Of a DNA stretch of 64,000 bases, positions 26,310 through 34,933 are shown piece by piece; the first letter of the stretch is position 1; each line of letters starts with the position of its first letter. Origin of the DNA: Streptomyces antimycoticus. GTDB taxonomy: Bacteria > Actinomycetota > Actinomycetes > Streptomycetales > Streptomycetaceae. The stretch is from assembly GCF_005405925.1 (NCBI RefSeq), contig NZ_BJHV01000001.1:3534001-3598000 (forward strand). The letters run 5' to 3'. The translations under genes and the position numbers were made by a program. Below the pieces are notes generated by a model, which was not told where the DNA came from, did not search any database, and was given only the letters and a program-made list of their open reading frames with translations.

Positions 26310-26951
26310 ATGCCGGCCATACCCGCCGACCCGACCGTGCTGCACCCGATGCCCGAGCAGCCGCGGGTGGTGCTGCTGAAGCCGCTGATCACCTCGCCGC
26401 TGATCGAGGTCGGGGAGTTCTCGTACTACGACGACCCGGATGACCCCACCGCGTTCGAGTCCCGCAATGTGCTGTACCACTACGGGCCCGAGCGGCTGGT
26501 CATCGGGAAGTTCTGCGCGCTGGGCGAAGGGGTGCGGTTCATCATGAACGGCGCCAACCACCGCATGGACGGCCCCTCCACCTTCCCCTTCCCCATCATG
26601 GGCGGCTCGTGGGCCGACCACTTCGACCTGATCACCGGCCTGCCGGGCCGGGGCGACACCGTGGTGGGCCATGACGTCTGGTTCGGATACCGGACGATGG
26701 TGATGCCCGGGGTCCGCATCGGCCACGGTGCGGTCATCGCCTCCGGTTCCGTGGTGGTGGACGACGTCCCCGACTACGGCATCGTCGGCGGCAACCCGGC
26801 GGGGCTCATCCGCCGCCGCTACGACGACGCGGACATCGCCCGGCTGCTGGCCCTGGCCTGGTGGGACTGGCCGATCGAGCACCTCACCGCCCATATCCGC
26901 ACGATCATGTCCGGAAGCGTGGACGAGCTGGAGGCGGCGGCCCCGCGCTGA
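26310..26951 (+). CDS. CatB-related O-acetyltransferase (Vat/xenobiotic acyltransferase type)
   Basis: A 213-residue left-handed beta-helix acetyltransferase. Hexapeptide features are IGKFCALGEGVRFIMNGANH, the catalytic His of NGANHRMDG, VGHDVWFGYRTMVMPGVRIG and the C-terminal VDDVPDYGIVGGNPAGLIRRRY. This pattern is typical of streptogramin (Vat) and related acetyltransferases, though many environmental members have unknown acceptors. ATG 26310 is preceded by GAGGAAGGG. It stands alone; a resistance role is possible but not shown. Confidence 0.88.
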   Translation: MPAIPADPTVLHPMPEQPRVVLLKPLITSPLIEVGEFSYYDDPDDPTAFESRNVLYHYGPERLVIGKFCALGEGVRFIMNGANHRMDGPSTFPFPIMGGSWADHFDLITGLPGRGDTVVGHDVWFGYRTMVMPGVRIGHGAVIASGSVVVDDVPDYGIVGGNPAGLIRRRYDDADIARLLALAWWDWPIEHLTAHIRTIMSGSVDELEAAAPR

Positions 26952-26976
26952 ACCCTGTCCGGCGGGCGGCAGAGGG

Positions 26977-27010
26977 GGCCTGCGCTACGGTCGCGGCCGT
27001 AGCGCAGGCC
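26977..27010. terminator. Bidirectional terminator
   Basis: Perfect 14-bp stem (GGCCTGCGCTACGG and complement) with a 6-base loop, between the convergent acetyltransferase genes. Confidence 0.8.
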
Positions 27011-27080
27011 GTAGAGCAGGCCCCTTCTCTCAGTGCTCGAGACTCGTAGAGCAGGCCCCTTCTCTCAGTGCTCGAGACTC
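27011..27080. repeat. Perfect 35-bp tandem duplication covering the end of a GNAT gene
   Basis: Bases 27011-27045 are repeated exactly at 27046-27080. The second copy holds the last five codons and the stop of the GNAT gene; the first is the duplicated 3' end, now non-coding. Confidence 0.97.
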
Positions 27081-27844
27081 ATGTACAGCCGGGTGCCCCG
27101 TGGCTGGTAGCCGACGCGTTCGTAGACGCGGCGGGAGCCCTCACCCGAGTACTCCAGCCATACCGACTGGGCTCCTCGGGCGAACATCGTCTCGGTCAGC
27201 GCGGCGGTGACCGCGGCGGCGATGCCCTGGCCGCGGAAGGCGGGCCGGGTGCCCACGCCCGCCAGTTCCGCGGTGCCCACGGCGGGCGCCGAGCAGGTGG
27301 CCCCGCCGGCGCAGCCCCCGTCGGGTGCCCGGACGAACCGGACCGCTCCCCCGTCCTCCTGGATGCGGCGCAGCCGGGCCGCCCCCTCCAGGGAGGAGGC
27401 GAACTCACCGGCGAACGCCTCGGACAGCGCGGCGTCGATCGCCCGGTAGTCCTCGTCCGTGGACGGGACGGTTACCGGGCCCGCCGGCGGGACCTCGGCC
27501 GGGCCGGCCTCCGTGTCCTGAGGAAGGGTGAGCCTGTCCGGGGTGCACACCAGATACGCGTGCACCGCCTCCACGGTGAATCCCGCCTCCCGCAGCGCGG
27601 GCTCCACCTCGGGCGCGGCGTCCGGCGCGAACTCGAGCCGGGGCTTGAGATCGCGTACCCGGAACGCCTCGATCAGCTCCTCGACGTCCCGGGCGGTGGG
27701 CCGGGTGCCGGGGAGCGGGGTCGCGTAGTTGATGTACGGGCTGGTGGTGCCGGGATCGAAGCCCGCCACAAAGCCCCCGGTTTCGACCAGCACGGGGCGG
27801 CGGCGGAGGTTGGCTACGGCAAAGCTCTGGACGTCGGTGCCCAT
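27065..27844 (-). CDS. GNAT-family acetyltransferase
   Basis: A 259-residue protein whose C-terminal half is a GNAT domain: GTAELAGVGTRPAFRGQGIAAAV gives the acetyl-CoA pyrophosphate loop (RGQGIA), followed by SVWLEYSGEGSRRVYERVGYQPRG. The N-terminal half (SFAVANLRRRPVLVETGGFV, PYINYATPLPG) looks like a degenerate GNAT or substrate-binding domain. Substrate unknown. ATG 27844 is preceded by GAGGTCAC. The gene end is duplicated in tandem. Confidence 0.85.
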   Translation of the reverse strand: MGTDVQSFAVANLRRRPVLVETGGFVAGFDPGTTSPYINYATPLPGTRPTARDVEELIEAFRVRDLKPRLEFAPDAAPEVEPALREAGFTVEAVHAYLVCTPDRLTLPQDTEAGPAEVPPAGPVTVPSTDEDYRAIDAALSEAFAGEFASSLEGAARLRRIQEDGGAVRFVRAPDGGCAGGATCSAPAVGTAELAGVGTRPAFRGQGIAAAVTAALTETMFARGAQSVWLEYSGEGSRRVYERVGYQPRGTRLYMSLEH

Positions 27845-28127
27845 GGTGATGTGACCTCACGAAGAAGCGCGGCGGAGGGCGCCGCGAAAGGAATGGCGTG
27901 CGGATACGTGGGGCCGCCGTGAGGAGACGTGTGTGGCACCGATCGTTCAGTGCCGACGGCGGCCGCTTGGGGACGCCGAGTCCATGGGCTTCAGTCCTTT
28001 GACAGGTAGCAGGCAGGAGAAATCGCCATCGGCGAACATATCCCACGGCGTGGCCGGGTGACAGTTCGTTTTTTGGGGCGGCGGCGCGGTCGGCGGCCCG
28101 CGCCCGGCCTTTTCTCCGTTCAGAGGA
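27845..28127. other. Intergenic region without a recognisable gene
   Basis: Between divergent GNAT and alginate lyase genes. I see no protein-like frame, only short GC-rich tracts and, at the right end, the promoter given separately. Confidence 0.5.
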
Positions 28128-28156
28128 TTGACGCGGACACACCACGACCTTACCTT
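28128..28156 (+). promoter_or_regulatory. Predicted vegetative promoter of the alginate lyase gene
   Basis: TTGACG (28128-28133), 17-base spacer, TACCTT (28151-28156), about 90 bp before the start codon. It fits the HrdB-type consensus. Confidence 0.5.
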
Positions 28157-28244
28157 CTCGACAGGTCTCGTCGTTCACAAAGAAACTTGGTCTTCATGTA
28201 TGTGGACGCGCACCTACCCCCACCCCCCACGGGAAGGCATTCCC

Positions 28245-29039
28245 ATGCGCATCCGTACGCTGCTCGCCTCGCTGGCGACCGTGACCGCCGTCATCGGTGG
28301 CCTGGCCCTCGCGATGCCCGCCGGCGCCACCACCGCGGCCGCACCCTTCGCCGACCCCTCGAAGGCGCCGGGCGGCAACTTCGACCTGTCGGTGTGGCAA
28401 CTCCAGGAACCGGTCGGCTCCCCCGGCAAGCCGACGACCATCCCCTCGTCCCGGCTTCAGGGCTCGAACGGATTCCAGGACGACTACTTCTACACCGACA
28501 AGCGCGACGGGGCGATGACGTTCTGGGCGCCGGAAAAGGGCGTCACCACACCGAACTCCAACTACGCCCGCTCCGAACTGCGCGAGATGAACCGCAACGG
28601 CGGCGCCGCGGACTGGTCGCTGAGCGGCTCCCACAAGCTGCAGGCGACGCTGCGCGTGGTGTCGGTGACGAAGAATGTCTGCGTCGGGCAGATCCACCTC
28701 GGCTCGGGCGGGTCCTCCACAAAGCCGCTGGTGGAGCTCTACTACCGCGCCAACGGCGACATCGTCCTCGGAACGGAGAACTCGCCCGAGGGCGGCCAGA
28801 CGCTGCACAACGTGGGCCATGTGTCGGTCGGCAAGACCTGGAACTACACGATCGGCGTCTCCGGCGGCGACACGATCGACCTGACGGTCAACGGCAGCAC
28901 GACGCACTACGACATCCCGTCGTCCTTCTTCCAGTACAAGCAGTACTTCAAGGCCGGCTCCTACAACCAGTCGTCCTCCGACAGCACCACGAACGGAGCG
29001 CGCGTCGGCTTCTACGGCCTGACCGTCTCCCACAGCTGA
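28245..29039 (+). CDS. Secreted PL7 alginate lyase
   Basis: A 264-residue exported beta-jelly-roll lyase. After the signal peptide (ending PAGATTAAA) come the three PL7 hallmarks: ARSELREM (R-x-E-x-R), VGQIH (Q-I-H) and QYFKAGSYNQ (Y-F-K-A-G-x-Y-N-Q). The Ile in QIH is usually linked to action on guluronate-containing blocks, though this rule is not strict. GGGAAGG precedes ATG 28245. The presence of an alginate lyase suggests use of brown-algal or bacterial alginate. Confidence 0.95.
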   Translation: MRIRTLLASLATVTAVIGGLALAMPAGATTAAAPFADPSKAPGGNFDLSVWQLQEPVGSPGKPTTIPSSRLQGSNGFQDDYFYTDKRDGAMTFWAPEKGVTTPNSNYARSELREMNRNGGAADWSLSGSHKLQATLRVVSVTKNVCVGQIHLGSGGSSTKPLVELYYRANGDIVLGTENSPEGGQTLHNVGHVSVGKTWNYTIGVSGGDTIDLTVNGSTTHYDIPSSFFQYKQYFKAGSYNQSSSDSTTNGARVGFYGLTVSHS

Positions 29040-29048
29040 GCACCTGAG

Positions 29049-29074
29049 ACCCGGCGGCCAAGGGGCCGCCGGGT
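29049..29074. terminator. Bidirectional terminator
   Basis: Perfect 11-bp stem (ACCCGGCGGCC and complement) with loop AAGG between convergent genes. Confidence 0.8.
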
Positions 29075-29082
29075 CGTCGGCG

Positions 29083-29526
29083 TCAGCCGACCGGAAACCG
29101 AGCCACCCAGCGCCGCTGCCAAGGGGTCTCGACGGCCCGGTGATGATGGTGCGCGCGCGTCCAGGCGACAGCGTCCGTGGGCGCCACCCCCGCCATGATG
29201 GCCAGGCAGGCGATGACGGTCCCGGTGCGCCCGACGCCGCCTCCGCAGGCGACTTCGACGGGCGTGCCCGCCCGTGCCCGCTGGTGCAGCGCGCGGATCT
29301 GCCGCACGGCCAGGTCACGGTCACGCGGCAGCAGGAAATCGGGCCACTCGATCCACGCCCGCTCCCACTCCAGCCCCCCGTCATGCCGGTGGCGCAGCCG
29401 GGTGGACCCCAGATAGAGACCGAAGCCGGGCAGCGGCGCGTCCGGTCGCGGGTGGCGCAGCCCCCGGCCACGGACCCAGGAGCCATCCGGCAGCCGAAGG
29501 GAACCCGGCAGTGGTGTGTCACTCAT
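29083..29526 (-). CDS. Small dual-specificity/tyrosine phosphatase-like protein
   Basis: A 147-residue protein with the phosphatase P-loop VEVACGGGVGRTGTVIACLA (C-x5-R-T-G) near residue 95 and a candidate general-acid Asp in the loop before it (WPDFLLPRD). This fits compact PTP-type enzymes common in Streptomyces. Substrate, protein or phosphoinositide or other, is unknown. ATG 29526 begins MSDTPLPGSLRLPDGSWVRG. It is convergent with the alginate lyase gene. Confidence 0.85.
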   Translation of the reverse strand: MSDTPLPGSLRLPDGSWVRGRGLRHPRPDAPLPGFGLYLGSTRLRHRHDGGLEWERAWIEWPDFLLPRDRDLAVRQIRALHQRARAGTPVEVACGGGVGRTGTVIACLAIMAGVAPTDAVAWTRAHHHHRAVETPWQRRWVARFPVG

Positions 29527-29719
29527 CGGTCCCCGCTCCCGGCCCGAAGACCCACATCGCTCGAAGCGGCGTCGAAGTACAGCCGCCTATCGGCAGCGTA
29601 GTCCGTTCGGGCGCATATCCCGCTCCCCCGCGGTTACCCAGTGGGGACGAGCGGGGCGTGAACAGAGTGCGGTCCGGTGTGCTCGGCTTACGCTCCGCCG
29701 GGAAGAAAGGGCCACGCCC

Positions 29720-30160
29720 ATGACGACTCCCGGCAACTTGCCCTCACCCGAGCAAGGGCTCGTTCTCACCCATTTCCTGACCGTGCGCGACGTCGTGAGA
29801 TCGAGACGCTTCTACGCCGACATCTTCGGCGGCGAGGTCGTACTGGAGGAGAACCCGGCCATCGTGCGGGTGGCCAACAGCTGGATCATCATGAACCCCG
29901 GAGGCGGGCCCACCCCGGACAAGCCCGAGGTGACGCTTGTGCCGCCGGAGGGCGGTAACACCGTGTCCAGTTTCCTGAACGTCCGTGTCGCCGATATCGC
30001 CGCCTTCTACGCCGACGCCGTGGCCAAAGGAGCGGAGTTCCTCACGGAGCCCCTCGACCGCAAGGCCGAGCTGCGCTGCTATCTGCGCGACCCCGATGGC
30101 TACCTCATCGAGGTCGGCCAGGCCACCGGCATGCTCCGCGGGGTGTTCGCCGACCGTTGA
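29720..30160 (+). CDS. VOC-family (glyoxalase/bleomycin-resistance fold) protein
   Basis: A 146-residue protein with paired beta-alpha-beta-beta-beta modules: HFLTVRDVVRSRRFYADIFG at the start and LNVRVADIAAFYADAVAKGA then RCYLRDPDGYLIEVGQ at the end. The metal ligands expected near HFLTV and IEVG are present. VOC proteins include dioxygenases, lyases and drug-binding proteins; nothing here decides between them. ATG 29720 is preceded by GAAGAAAGG. Confidence 0.88.
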   Translation: MTTPGNLPSPEQGLVLTHFLTVRDVVRSRRFYADIFGGEVVLEENPAIVRVANSWIIMNPGGGPTPDKPEVTLVPPEGGNTVSSFLNVRVADIAAFYADAVAKGAEFLTEPLDRKAELRCYLRDPDGYLIEVGQATGMLRGVFADR

Positions 30161-30298
30161 CCCACGGCCCCTCCCCGTTTGTGGTGATCTCAGCGCGGTC
30201 TTGTCGTATCGGAGCTCGATCGCGAGTGCGCAGCGGCGCTCCGACCGGGCGCTCCGCAAAGGAGGGAGCTCCCAGCACCCGGTCGGTGCGCGCGCGCA

Positions 30299-30598
30299 TC
30301 AGACGGTCGCGGCCAGCCAGCCGATGGTCTCGGTGGTGTGCTTGCCGTCGCTCTTGGCGGCGCCGGCGTACACCTCGTTCAGGCGGATGAGGAAGCCCGT
30401 GTTGGTGACGTCATGAATGCGGATGCCGGGTGTCTCCGGGCCGTTGAAGGTCTGGGTCAGCGGGAGAACGACGACGCTGGAACCCGCCGGAAACGGGGTG
30501 GGGAAGGTGACGCGCGTGAAGGTCGAGGTGTTACCGCCAGTCGTCTCGATCGCATTGTCCGAGCTCAGGTCGATCTTGCCGGTCTGGATAAAGCTCAT
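30299..30598 (-). CDS. Stand-alone H-type lectin domain protein
   Basis: A 99-residue protein without signal peptide. FTRVTFPTPFPAGSSVVVLP, IRIHDVTNTGFLIRL and ETIGWLAA follow the H-type lectin pattern (F...F..P.V.V.L, N-x-T-x-x-G-F, W-x-A), known from snail agglutinin and discoidin, which bind GalNAc-type sugars as trimers. AAGGAAG precedes ATG 30598. How it leaves the cell, if it does, is unclear. It is divergent from a secreted alpha/beta hydrolase. Confidence 0.7.
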   Translation of the reverse strand: MSFIQTGKIDLSSDNAIETTGGNTSTFTRVTFPTPFPAGSSVVVLPLTQTFNGPETPGIRIHDVTNTGFLIRLNEVYAGAAKSDGKHTTETIGWLAATV

Positions 30599-30995
30599 CG
30601 TCAACTTCCTTCGTTGGCAGCCTGGTTGCTCGGCCGTCCACGACGGCCGACGGGACACTCGCCATGAAATGGGCTTTGTATGCCGAAGTCCCACAAACGA
30701 GTGATCACCTTTCGGACAGCGCGACCGTGCGCATCTCAGTCGGCCTTGGAAGTTCGTTCGGATCGCTGGGCGGACCAAGCCCCCGAACATCACCTCCCAA
30801 TGGCGTATCCCCGCGTGCTGTGCACACGATGGTGGGGTACGGCCACCCGTTCAGCCCCGCCTTCGGCACCCTCTCCAGCCAGGAGGAAGCTCTCCAGCCA
30901 GGAGGAAGCAGGCAATTCTTCGTTTTGCCCCGGACCAGCACTATTGCCGCTGGAAGCATTCCTGACTCGGTGACATCACTTCAGGTAGGTGAATC
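30599..30995. other. Divergent intergenic region with tandem duplication
   Basis: No protein-like frame longer than 60 codons looks real. It holds the promoters of the lectin and hydrolase genes and the 19-bp duplication described separately. Confidence 0.5.
30871..30908. repeat. Perfect 19-bp tandem duplication
   Basis: CTCTCCAGCCAGGAGGAAG occurs at 30871-30889 and 30890-30908, about 90 bp before the hydrolase start. Confidence 0.95.
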
Positions 30996-32018
30996 ATGGG
31001 TATCCGAACAGGAAAGACCAATACGTTCGCCGCACTCGTCGCGGCGCTGGTGACTGTCCTGGTGGTCTCCCTCAGCACGAGTCCTGGAGCATGGGGCGAG
31101 AGCCCCGGCCATGGCACCGCGACGGCGCAAGCGCCGTCGCCTTACCCGCAGGCGAAACCGCCCCCCGGCTTTCAGTCCAAGTACGCGGAGGTAAACGGCT
31201 TCCGCATGCACTACCTGCGAGGCGGCAAAGGCTCACCGGTCGTGCTGATCCACGGGTTCCCTCAGTCGTGGGTCGAGTGGCGGGACCAGATGGGACCGCT
31301 CGCCGAGCACCACACCGTGATCGCCGTCGACCTCCGCGGCGCCGGCAACTCCGAAGTCACCAAGAGCGGCTACCAGAAGGCGCAGATGGCCCGGGACGTG
31401 CATGAGCTGCTGAAGCGGCTGAAGCTGAACGACGGCATCCAGGTCGTCGGGCACGACGTCGGCCTGTGGGTCAGCTACGCCTACGCGGCCCAGTGGCCGT
31501 CGGAGGTTCGCCGCATGGCCGTGATGGAGGCTCCCATCCCGGACGACAGCCTGTACCGCTTCCCGGCCCTGGAGGCCAACCCGAGGACCCCGTCGATGTG
31601 GCACTTCGGCCTGTTCCAGTTGCCTCTCGCCGAGCAGCTCATCTCCGGTCACGAGCGCGTCTTCGTCCGCGGCTTCATCGGGGAGCTTCTGGAGAACAAG
31701 TCCGCATTCACACCGGCTGACTACGACTTCTACGCCCATTACCTGAAGGAGCCGGGCCGCACGTTGGCCTGGATGCGCATGTACCGCCAGCTCCGCGAGG
31801 ACGTCCAGCAGAACAAGAAGTTCCTGGCCGAAGGCAAACTGAGGATGCCCATTCTGGCGATCGGCGGCCAGGCATCGTTCGGTGGCAAGATCGCCGACCA
31901 ATGGCGTGACTACGCCGTGAAAGTCCACGGCCGGGTCGTGAAGGGTTCGGGTCACTGGGTGACCGAGGAGAAGCCGCGCGAAGTGACGGCCATGCTGCAG
32001 TCCTTCCTGCGGAAGTAG
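30996..32018 (+). CDS. Secreted alpha/beta hydrolase, epoxide hydrolase/dehalogenase type
   Basis: A 340-residue exported hydrolase. After a signal peptide (LVAALVTVLVVSLSTSPGAWG) come HGFPQSWVEW (oxyanion loop), VDLRGAGNS, the nucleophile elbow GHDVGLWVS with Asp, and GSGHWVTEEKP with the catalytic His. An Asp nucleophile with HGFP points to epoxide hydrolases or haloalkane/haloacid dehalogenases rather than esterases. The cap region (about residues 180-260) is normal. AGGTAGGTG precedes ATG 30996. Export is unusual for this group. Confidence 0.88.
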   Translation: MGIRTGKTNTFAALVAALVTVLVVSLSTSPGAWGESPGHGTATAQAPSPYPQAKPPPGFQSKYAEVNGFRMHYLRGGKGSPVVLIHGFPQSWVEWRDQMGPLAEHHTVIAVDLRGAGNSEVTKSGYQKAQMARDVHELLKRLKLNDGIQVVGHDVGLWVSYAYAAQWPSEVRRMAVMEAPIPDDSLYRFPALEANPRTPSMWHFGLFQLPLAEQLISGHERVFVRGFIGELLENKSAFTPADYDFYAHYLKEPGRTLAWMRMYRQLREDVQQNKKFLAEGKLRMPILAIGGQASFGGKIADQWRDYAVKVHGRVVKGSGHWVTEEKPREVTAMLQSFLRK

Positions 32019-32219
32019 GTTCCACAGCGACATCGCCGTCTGCGTCGTCCACCACGCACGGTAGTCAGGTGACATCTGGCCCGTTGGTGGCACGTCCCCG
32101 CGTCCCGCGTCCACCGGATCTTCGTCTGAACGGATGAACGGGAGTCCCCGCGTCGGCGCGGCGACTCCCGTTCCTGCGGCTTCGCAGGTCAGGATGGGTC
32201 TGCCCGCGTAGTGCCCTGG

Positions 32220-32293
32220 TGGGGCGGGTGGGACTCGAACCCACGGCCGACGGATTATGAGTCCGCTGCTCTAACCGGCTGAGCTACCGCCCC
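32220..32293 (-). tRNA. tRNA with CAT anticodon, probably tRNA-Ile2 (elongator Met possible)
   Basis: A 74-nt cloverleaf with 7-bp acceptor (GGGGCGG/CCGCCCC), discriminator A, T-loop TTCGAGT and anticodon loop CTCATAA. CAT can be read as Met or, after lysidine modification of C34, as Ile. The GACTCATAATC core is common to tRNA-Ile2; identity cannot be fixed from sequence alone. CCA is not encoded. Confidence 0.85.
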
Positions 32294-32440
32294 GTAACGG
32301 CGCGTCGTACACATCTGCGCGCGCCGTCTGCCGCAGCATAGCCGCTCATACGATCTGCTGCTTCGAAGGGCCGGTGATGGGAGCCCCCCTGGCTTCGATC
32401 ATGGCGTAGATCACGTCCATAGGGGCCCGGAAATGAAAAA

Positions 32441-32458
32441 GGACCCCGCAAGGGGTCC
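32441..32458 (-). terminator. Terminator of the tRNA-Asn unit
   Basis: Stem GGACCCC/GGGGTCC with 4-base loop GCAA, followed on the minus strand by TTTTT. Confidence 0.8.
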
Positions 32459-32467
32459 TCCTCACTG

Positions 32468-32540
32468 CTCCCCCGACTGGACTCGAACCAGTAACCCTCC
32501 GGTTAACAGCCGAATGCTCTGCCAATTGAGCTACAGGGGA
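32468..32540 (-). tRNA. tRNA-Asn (GTT)
   Basis: 73-nt cloverleaf, acceptor TCCCCTG paired with CGGGGGA, discriminator G, anticodon loop CTGTTAA. Differs slightly from the copy just upstream in transcription (anticodon-stem and variable positions). Confidence 0.95.
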
Positions 32541-32545
32541 CCGAG

Positions 32546-32618
32546 CTCCCCCGACTGGACTCGAACCAGTAACCTGCCGGTTAACAGCCGGCTGCTCTGC
32601 CAATTGAGCTACAGGGGA
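32546..32618 (-). tRNA. tRNA-Asn (GTT), second copy
   Basis: 73-nt cloverleaf nearly identical to its neighbour; only 5 bp separate the two, so they come from one transcript ending at the terminator at 32441. Confidence 0.95.
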
Positions 32619-32865
32619 TTGCTCCGTGTGCCGCGACCGTGACCCCGCCCGGGGCTTCCGGACGGCGTGCGCTCGCTGCGACACATACATTAGCGCAAGC
32701 AGGGGGGTGCTCCGCCAATCGGTTCGCCGCGTCCGCCCTCGGGCGATCCGCGGCCGATCCAGGGATGATCTTCTACGTGATCGTGGGTGATCTGCGGCGC
32801 GGGCGGGTAGGCGCGCAGCACGACCCCGGGGTCCGGACGTGAAGGACAGCGAGAAGGGCAGGTCG

Positions 32866-33135
32866 ATGCGCTACCGGCTGACGTTCATCACTGGGATGGC
32901 TGTGGGTTACGTGCTGGGCACGCGAGCGGGCCATGAGCGGTACGAGCAGTTGCGCGCCTGTGCGCAGAAGTTCGCGCGGAATCCGGCCGTCCGCAATACC
33001 GCCGAGTCGGCCGCGCAAGGAGGCCGACTGGCCGCCGTGCGCGCGCTGGACAAGGTCCGGCCGCTGCGCGAGAAGATCGGGCAGCGCGACGCCCGCGCGG
33101 TGGGCGAGGACGACTGGGGCACCAGCAACACCTAG
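32866..33135 (+). CDS. Small membrane-associated protein, YtxH-like
   Basis: An 89-residue protein starting MRYRLTFITGMAVGYVLGTR, a membrane helix with small residues (GMAVGYVLG) as in YtxH-type proteins, followed by a basic amphipathic region (RYEQLRACAQKFARNPAVRN) and a helical tail. ATG 32866 follows GAGAAGGGCAGG, better than the earlier GTG 32839. Homologous proteins are common in actinobacteria and of unknown function. It precedes the xylulokinase gene by 25 bp. Confidence 0.75.
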   Translation: MRYRLTFITGMAVGYVLGTRAGHERYEQLRACAQKFARNPAVRNTAESAAQGGRLAAVRALDKVRPLREKIGQRDARAVGEDDWGTSNT

Positions 33136-33160
33136 CCGCGGCGGTGGCATGATCTGATCC

Positions 33161-34747
33161 ATGGGGATAGTCGCCGGGTTGGACAGTTCGTCCGAGAGCA
33201 CACGAATCGTCGTCTGTGACACCGATACGGGTGCCGTGATCAAACAGGGGTACGCCCCGCACCCGGTCGGCGGCAGCGGCGATGTGGATCCACAGGCGTG
33301 GCTGATGTCCCTCGGCGAGGCCGCCGAGGGCGGGCTCCTCGAAGGGGTCCAGGCCATCGGCGTCTCGGCGCAGCAGCACGGGCTGCTGGCGCTGGACGCG
33401 GGCGGGGTGCTGGTGCGCCCCGCGCTGATGGGCAACGACAAGCGCGCCCAGTCCGCGGCCGCCGACCTCACCGAGGCGCTCGGCGGCCGCACCGCATGGG
33501 CCCAGGCGGTCGGCGCCGTGCCGACCGCCTCGCAGCCGGTAGCCAAGCTGCGCTGGCTGGCGCGGAGCGAGCCGGACTCGGCGCACCGCGTGGCCGAGCT
33601 GATGCAGCCGCACGACTGGCTGGTGTGGCAGCTGCTGGGGCGGCCGGTGCGGCGTACGACCGACCGCGGCACGGCCTCCAGCAGCGGCTACTGGTCGGCG
33701 GCGAGCGGGTCCTGGCGCCCCGACCTGGTCCAGCTGGCCCTCGGTCACCAGGTGCGGCTGCCGGAGGTCATCGGCCCGGCCGACGCCGCCGGGCACACCC
33801 CCGAGGGGCTGCTGATCTCCGCCGGTACGGGCGAGACCATGGCCGCCGCCTTCGGGCTCGGGGTCGGGGTCGGCGACGCGGTGATCTCCCTGGGCGCCTC
33901 CGGCTCGGTCTTCTCCATCCACCACGAGGCGCTGGCCGATCCGACCGGCACGATCCTCTCGTACGCGGACGCCACCGGAATGCATCTGCCGGTGGTGCAT
34001 ACGCTCAACGCGGTACGGACGCTGCGCGGTACGGCGGAGCTACTCGGTACGGATCTCGACGGGCTCTCCGCCCTCGCGATGAAGTCCACCCCGGGGTCGT
34101 ACGGCCTGGTGCTGCTGCCCTATCTGGAGGGTGAGCGGACCCCGCATCTGCCGCATACGGCCGGCACGCTGACCGGGCTGCGGCGCGAGTCGATGAAGCC
34201 CGAACATCTGGCGCGGGCCTCGTTCGAGGGGATGCTGTGCGGGCTCGCGGACGCACTGGACGTGCTGCGCGGGCGCGGCGTCCAGGTGCGGCGCGTCTTC
34301 CTGCTCGGGCCCGCGGCCGATCTGCAGGCCGTCCGCGCGATCGCGCCCGCGCTGCTGGGGGTGCAGGTCGTGGTGCCCCAGCCCGCCGACTACGCCGCCC
34401 TGGGCGCGGCCCGCCAGGCCGCGTGGGCGCTGGGTGTCTCGCACGGCACCCAGTCGCCGCACGAGCCGCCGCGCTGGCCGGCCGCGGCGAGCCAGGTCTT
34501 CGAGCCGGGCGAGGAGCTGCCGGTGGGGCAGGCGGTGCGGCAGCAGTACGTGGCGGTCCGGGAACAGACCCACCCCGGGGCCTTCGAGCCCGGAGCCTTC
34601 GAGCCCGGCACCGTCGAGCCAGCAGCCCAGGAGACCGTGGGCCATGCGGCGGGCGGCGGGTACGAGGCCGGGGGGTTCGAGACCGGTGGGTACGAGACCG
34701 GCAGCGGCCATGATCATGGGGCAACGGGAGGGTACGGGGCCATGTGA
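33161..34747 (+). CDS. xylB: FGGY-family carbohydrate kinase, probably xylulokinase
   Basis: A 528-residue sugar kinase. VAGLDSSSESTRIVVCDTDTGAV is the N-terminal phosphate loop; SAQQHGLLALD, DWLVWQLLGRP, TDRGTASSSGYW and PYLEGERTPHLPHTAGTLTGL match xylulokinases, phosphorylating D-xylulose in xylose catabolism. From about residue 475 the C-terminus becomes repetitive (GAFEPGAFEPGTVEP and GGYEAGGFETGGYETG), absent from standard XylB and likely disordered. No xylA is in this window. Confidence 0.9.
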   Translation: MGIVAGLDSSSESTRIVVCDTDTGAVIKQGYAPHPVGGSGDVDPQAWLMSLGEAAEGGLLEGVQAIGVSAQQHGLLALDAGGVLVRPALMGNDKRAQSAAADLTEALGGRTAWAQAVGAVPTASQPVAKLRWLARSEPDSAHRVAELMQPHDWLVWQLLGRPVRRTTDRGTASSSGYWSAASGSWRPDLVQLALGHQVRLPEVIGPADAAGHTPEGLLISAGTGETMAAAFGLGVGVGDAVISLGASGSVFSIHHEALADPTGTILSYADATGMHLPVVHTLNAVRTLRGTAELLGTDLDGLSALAMKSTPGSYGLVLLPYLEGERTPHLPHTAGTLTGLRRESMKPEHLARASFEGMLCGLADALDVLRGRGVQVRRVFLLGPAADLQAVRAIAPALLGVQVVVPQPADYAALGAARQAAWALGVSHGTQSPHEPPRWPAAASQVFEPGEELPVGQAVRQQYVAVREQTHPGAFEPGAFEPGTVEPAAQETVGHAAGGGYEAGGFETGGYETGSGHDHGATGGYGAM

Positions 34748-34933
34748 GGCCCTGGGGTCTCGGGACGCGATCGAGGCCCCTGGGGTGTCGGGGCGGGGTC
34801 GAGGCCCCTGGGGTTTCCGGACGGGTGTGAGCGCCCCTGTGGTCCGAGGACCCTCGGGTTTCGGCCAGGCGTGAGCCCTGGGTTTCGGCAGGGCGGGGCT
34901 CGGTCCGGCCTGCCTGGGGGCGGGGTCGGTCCG

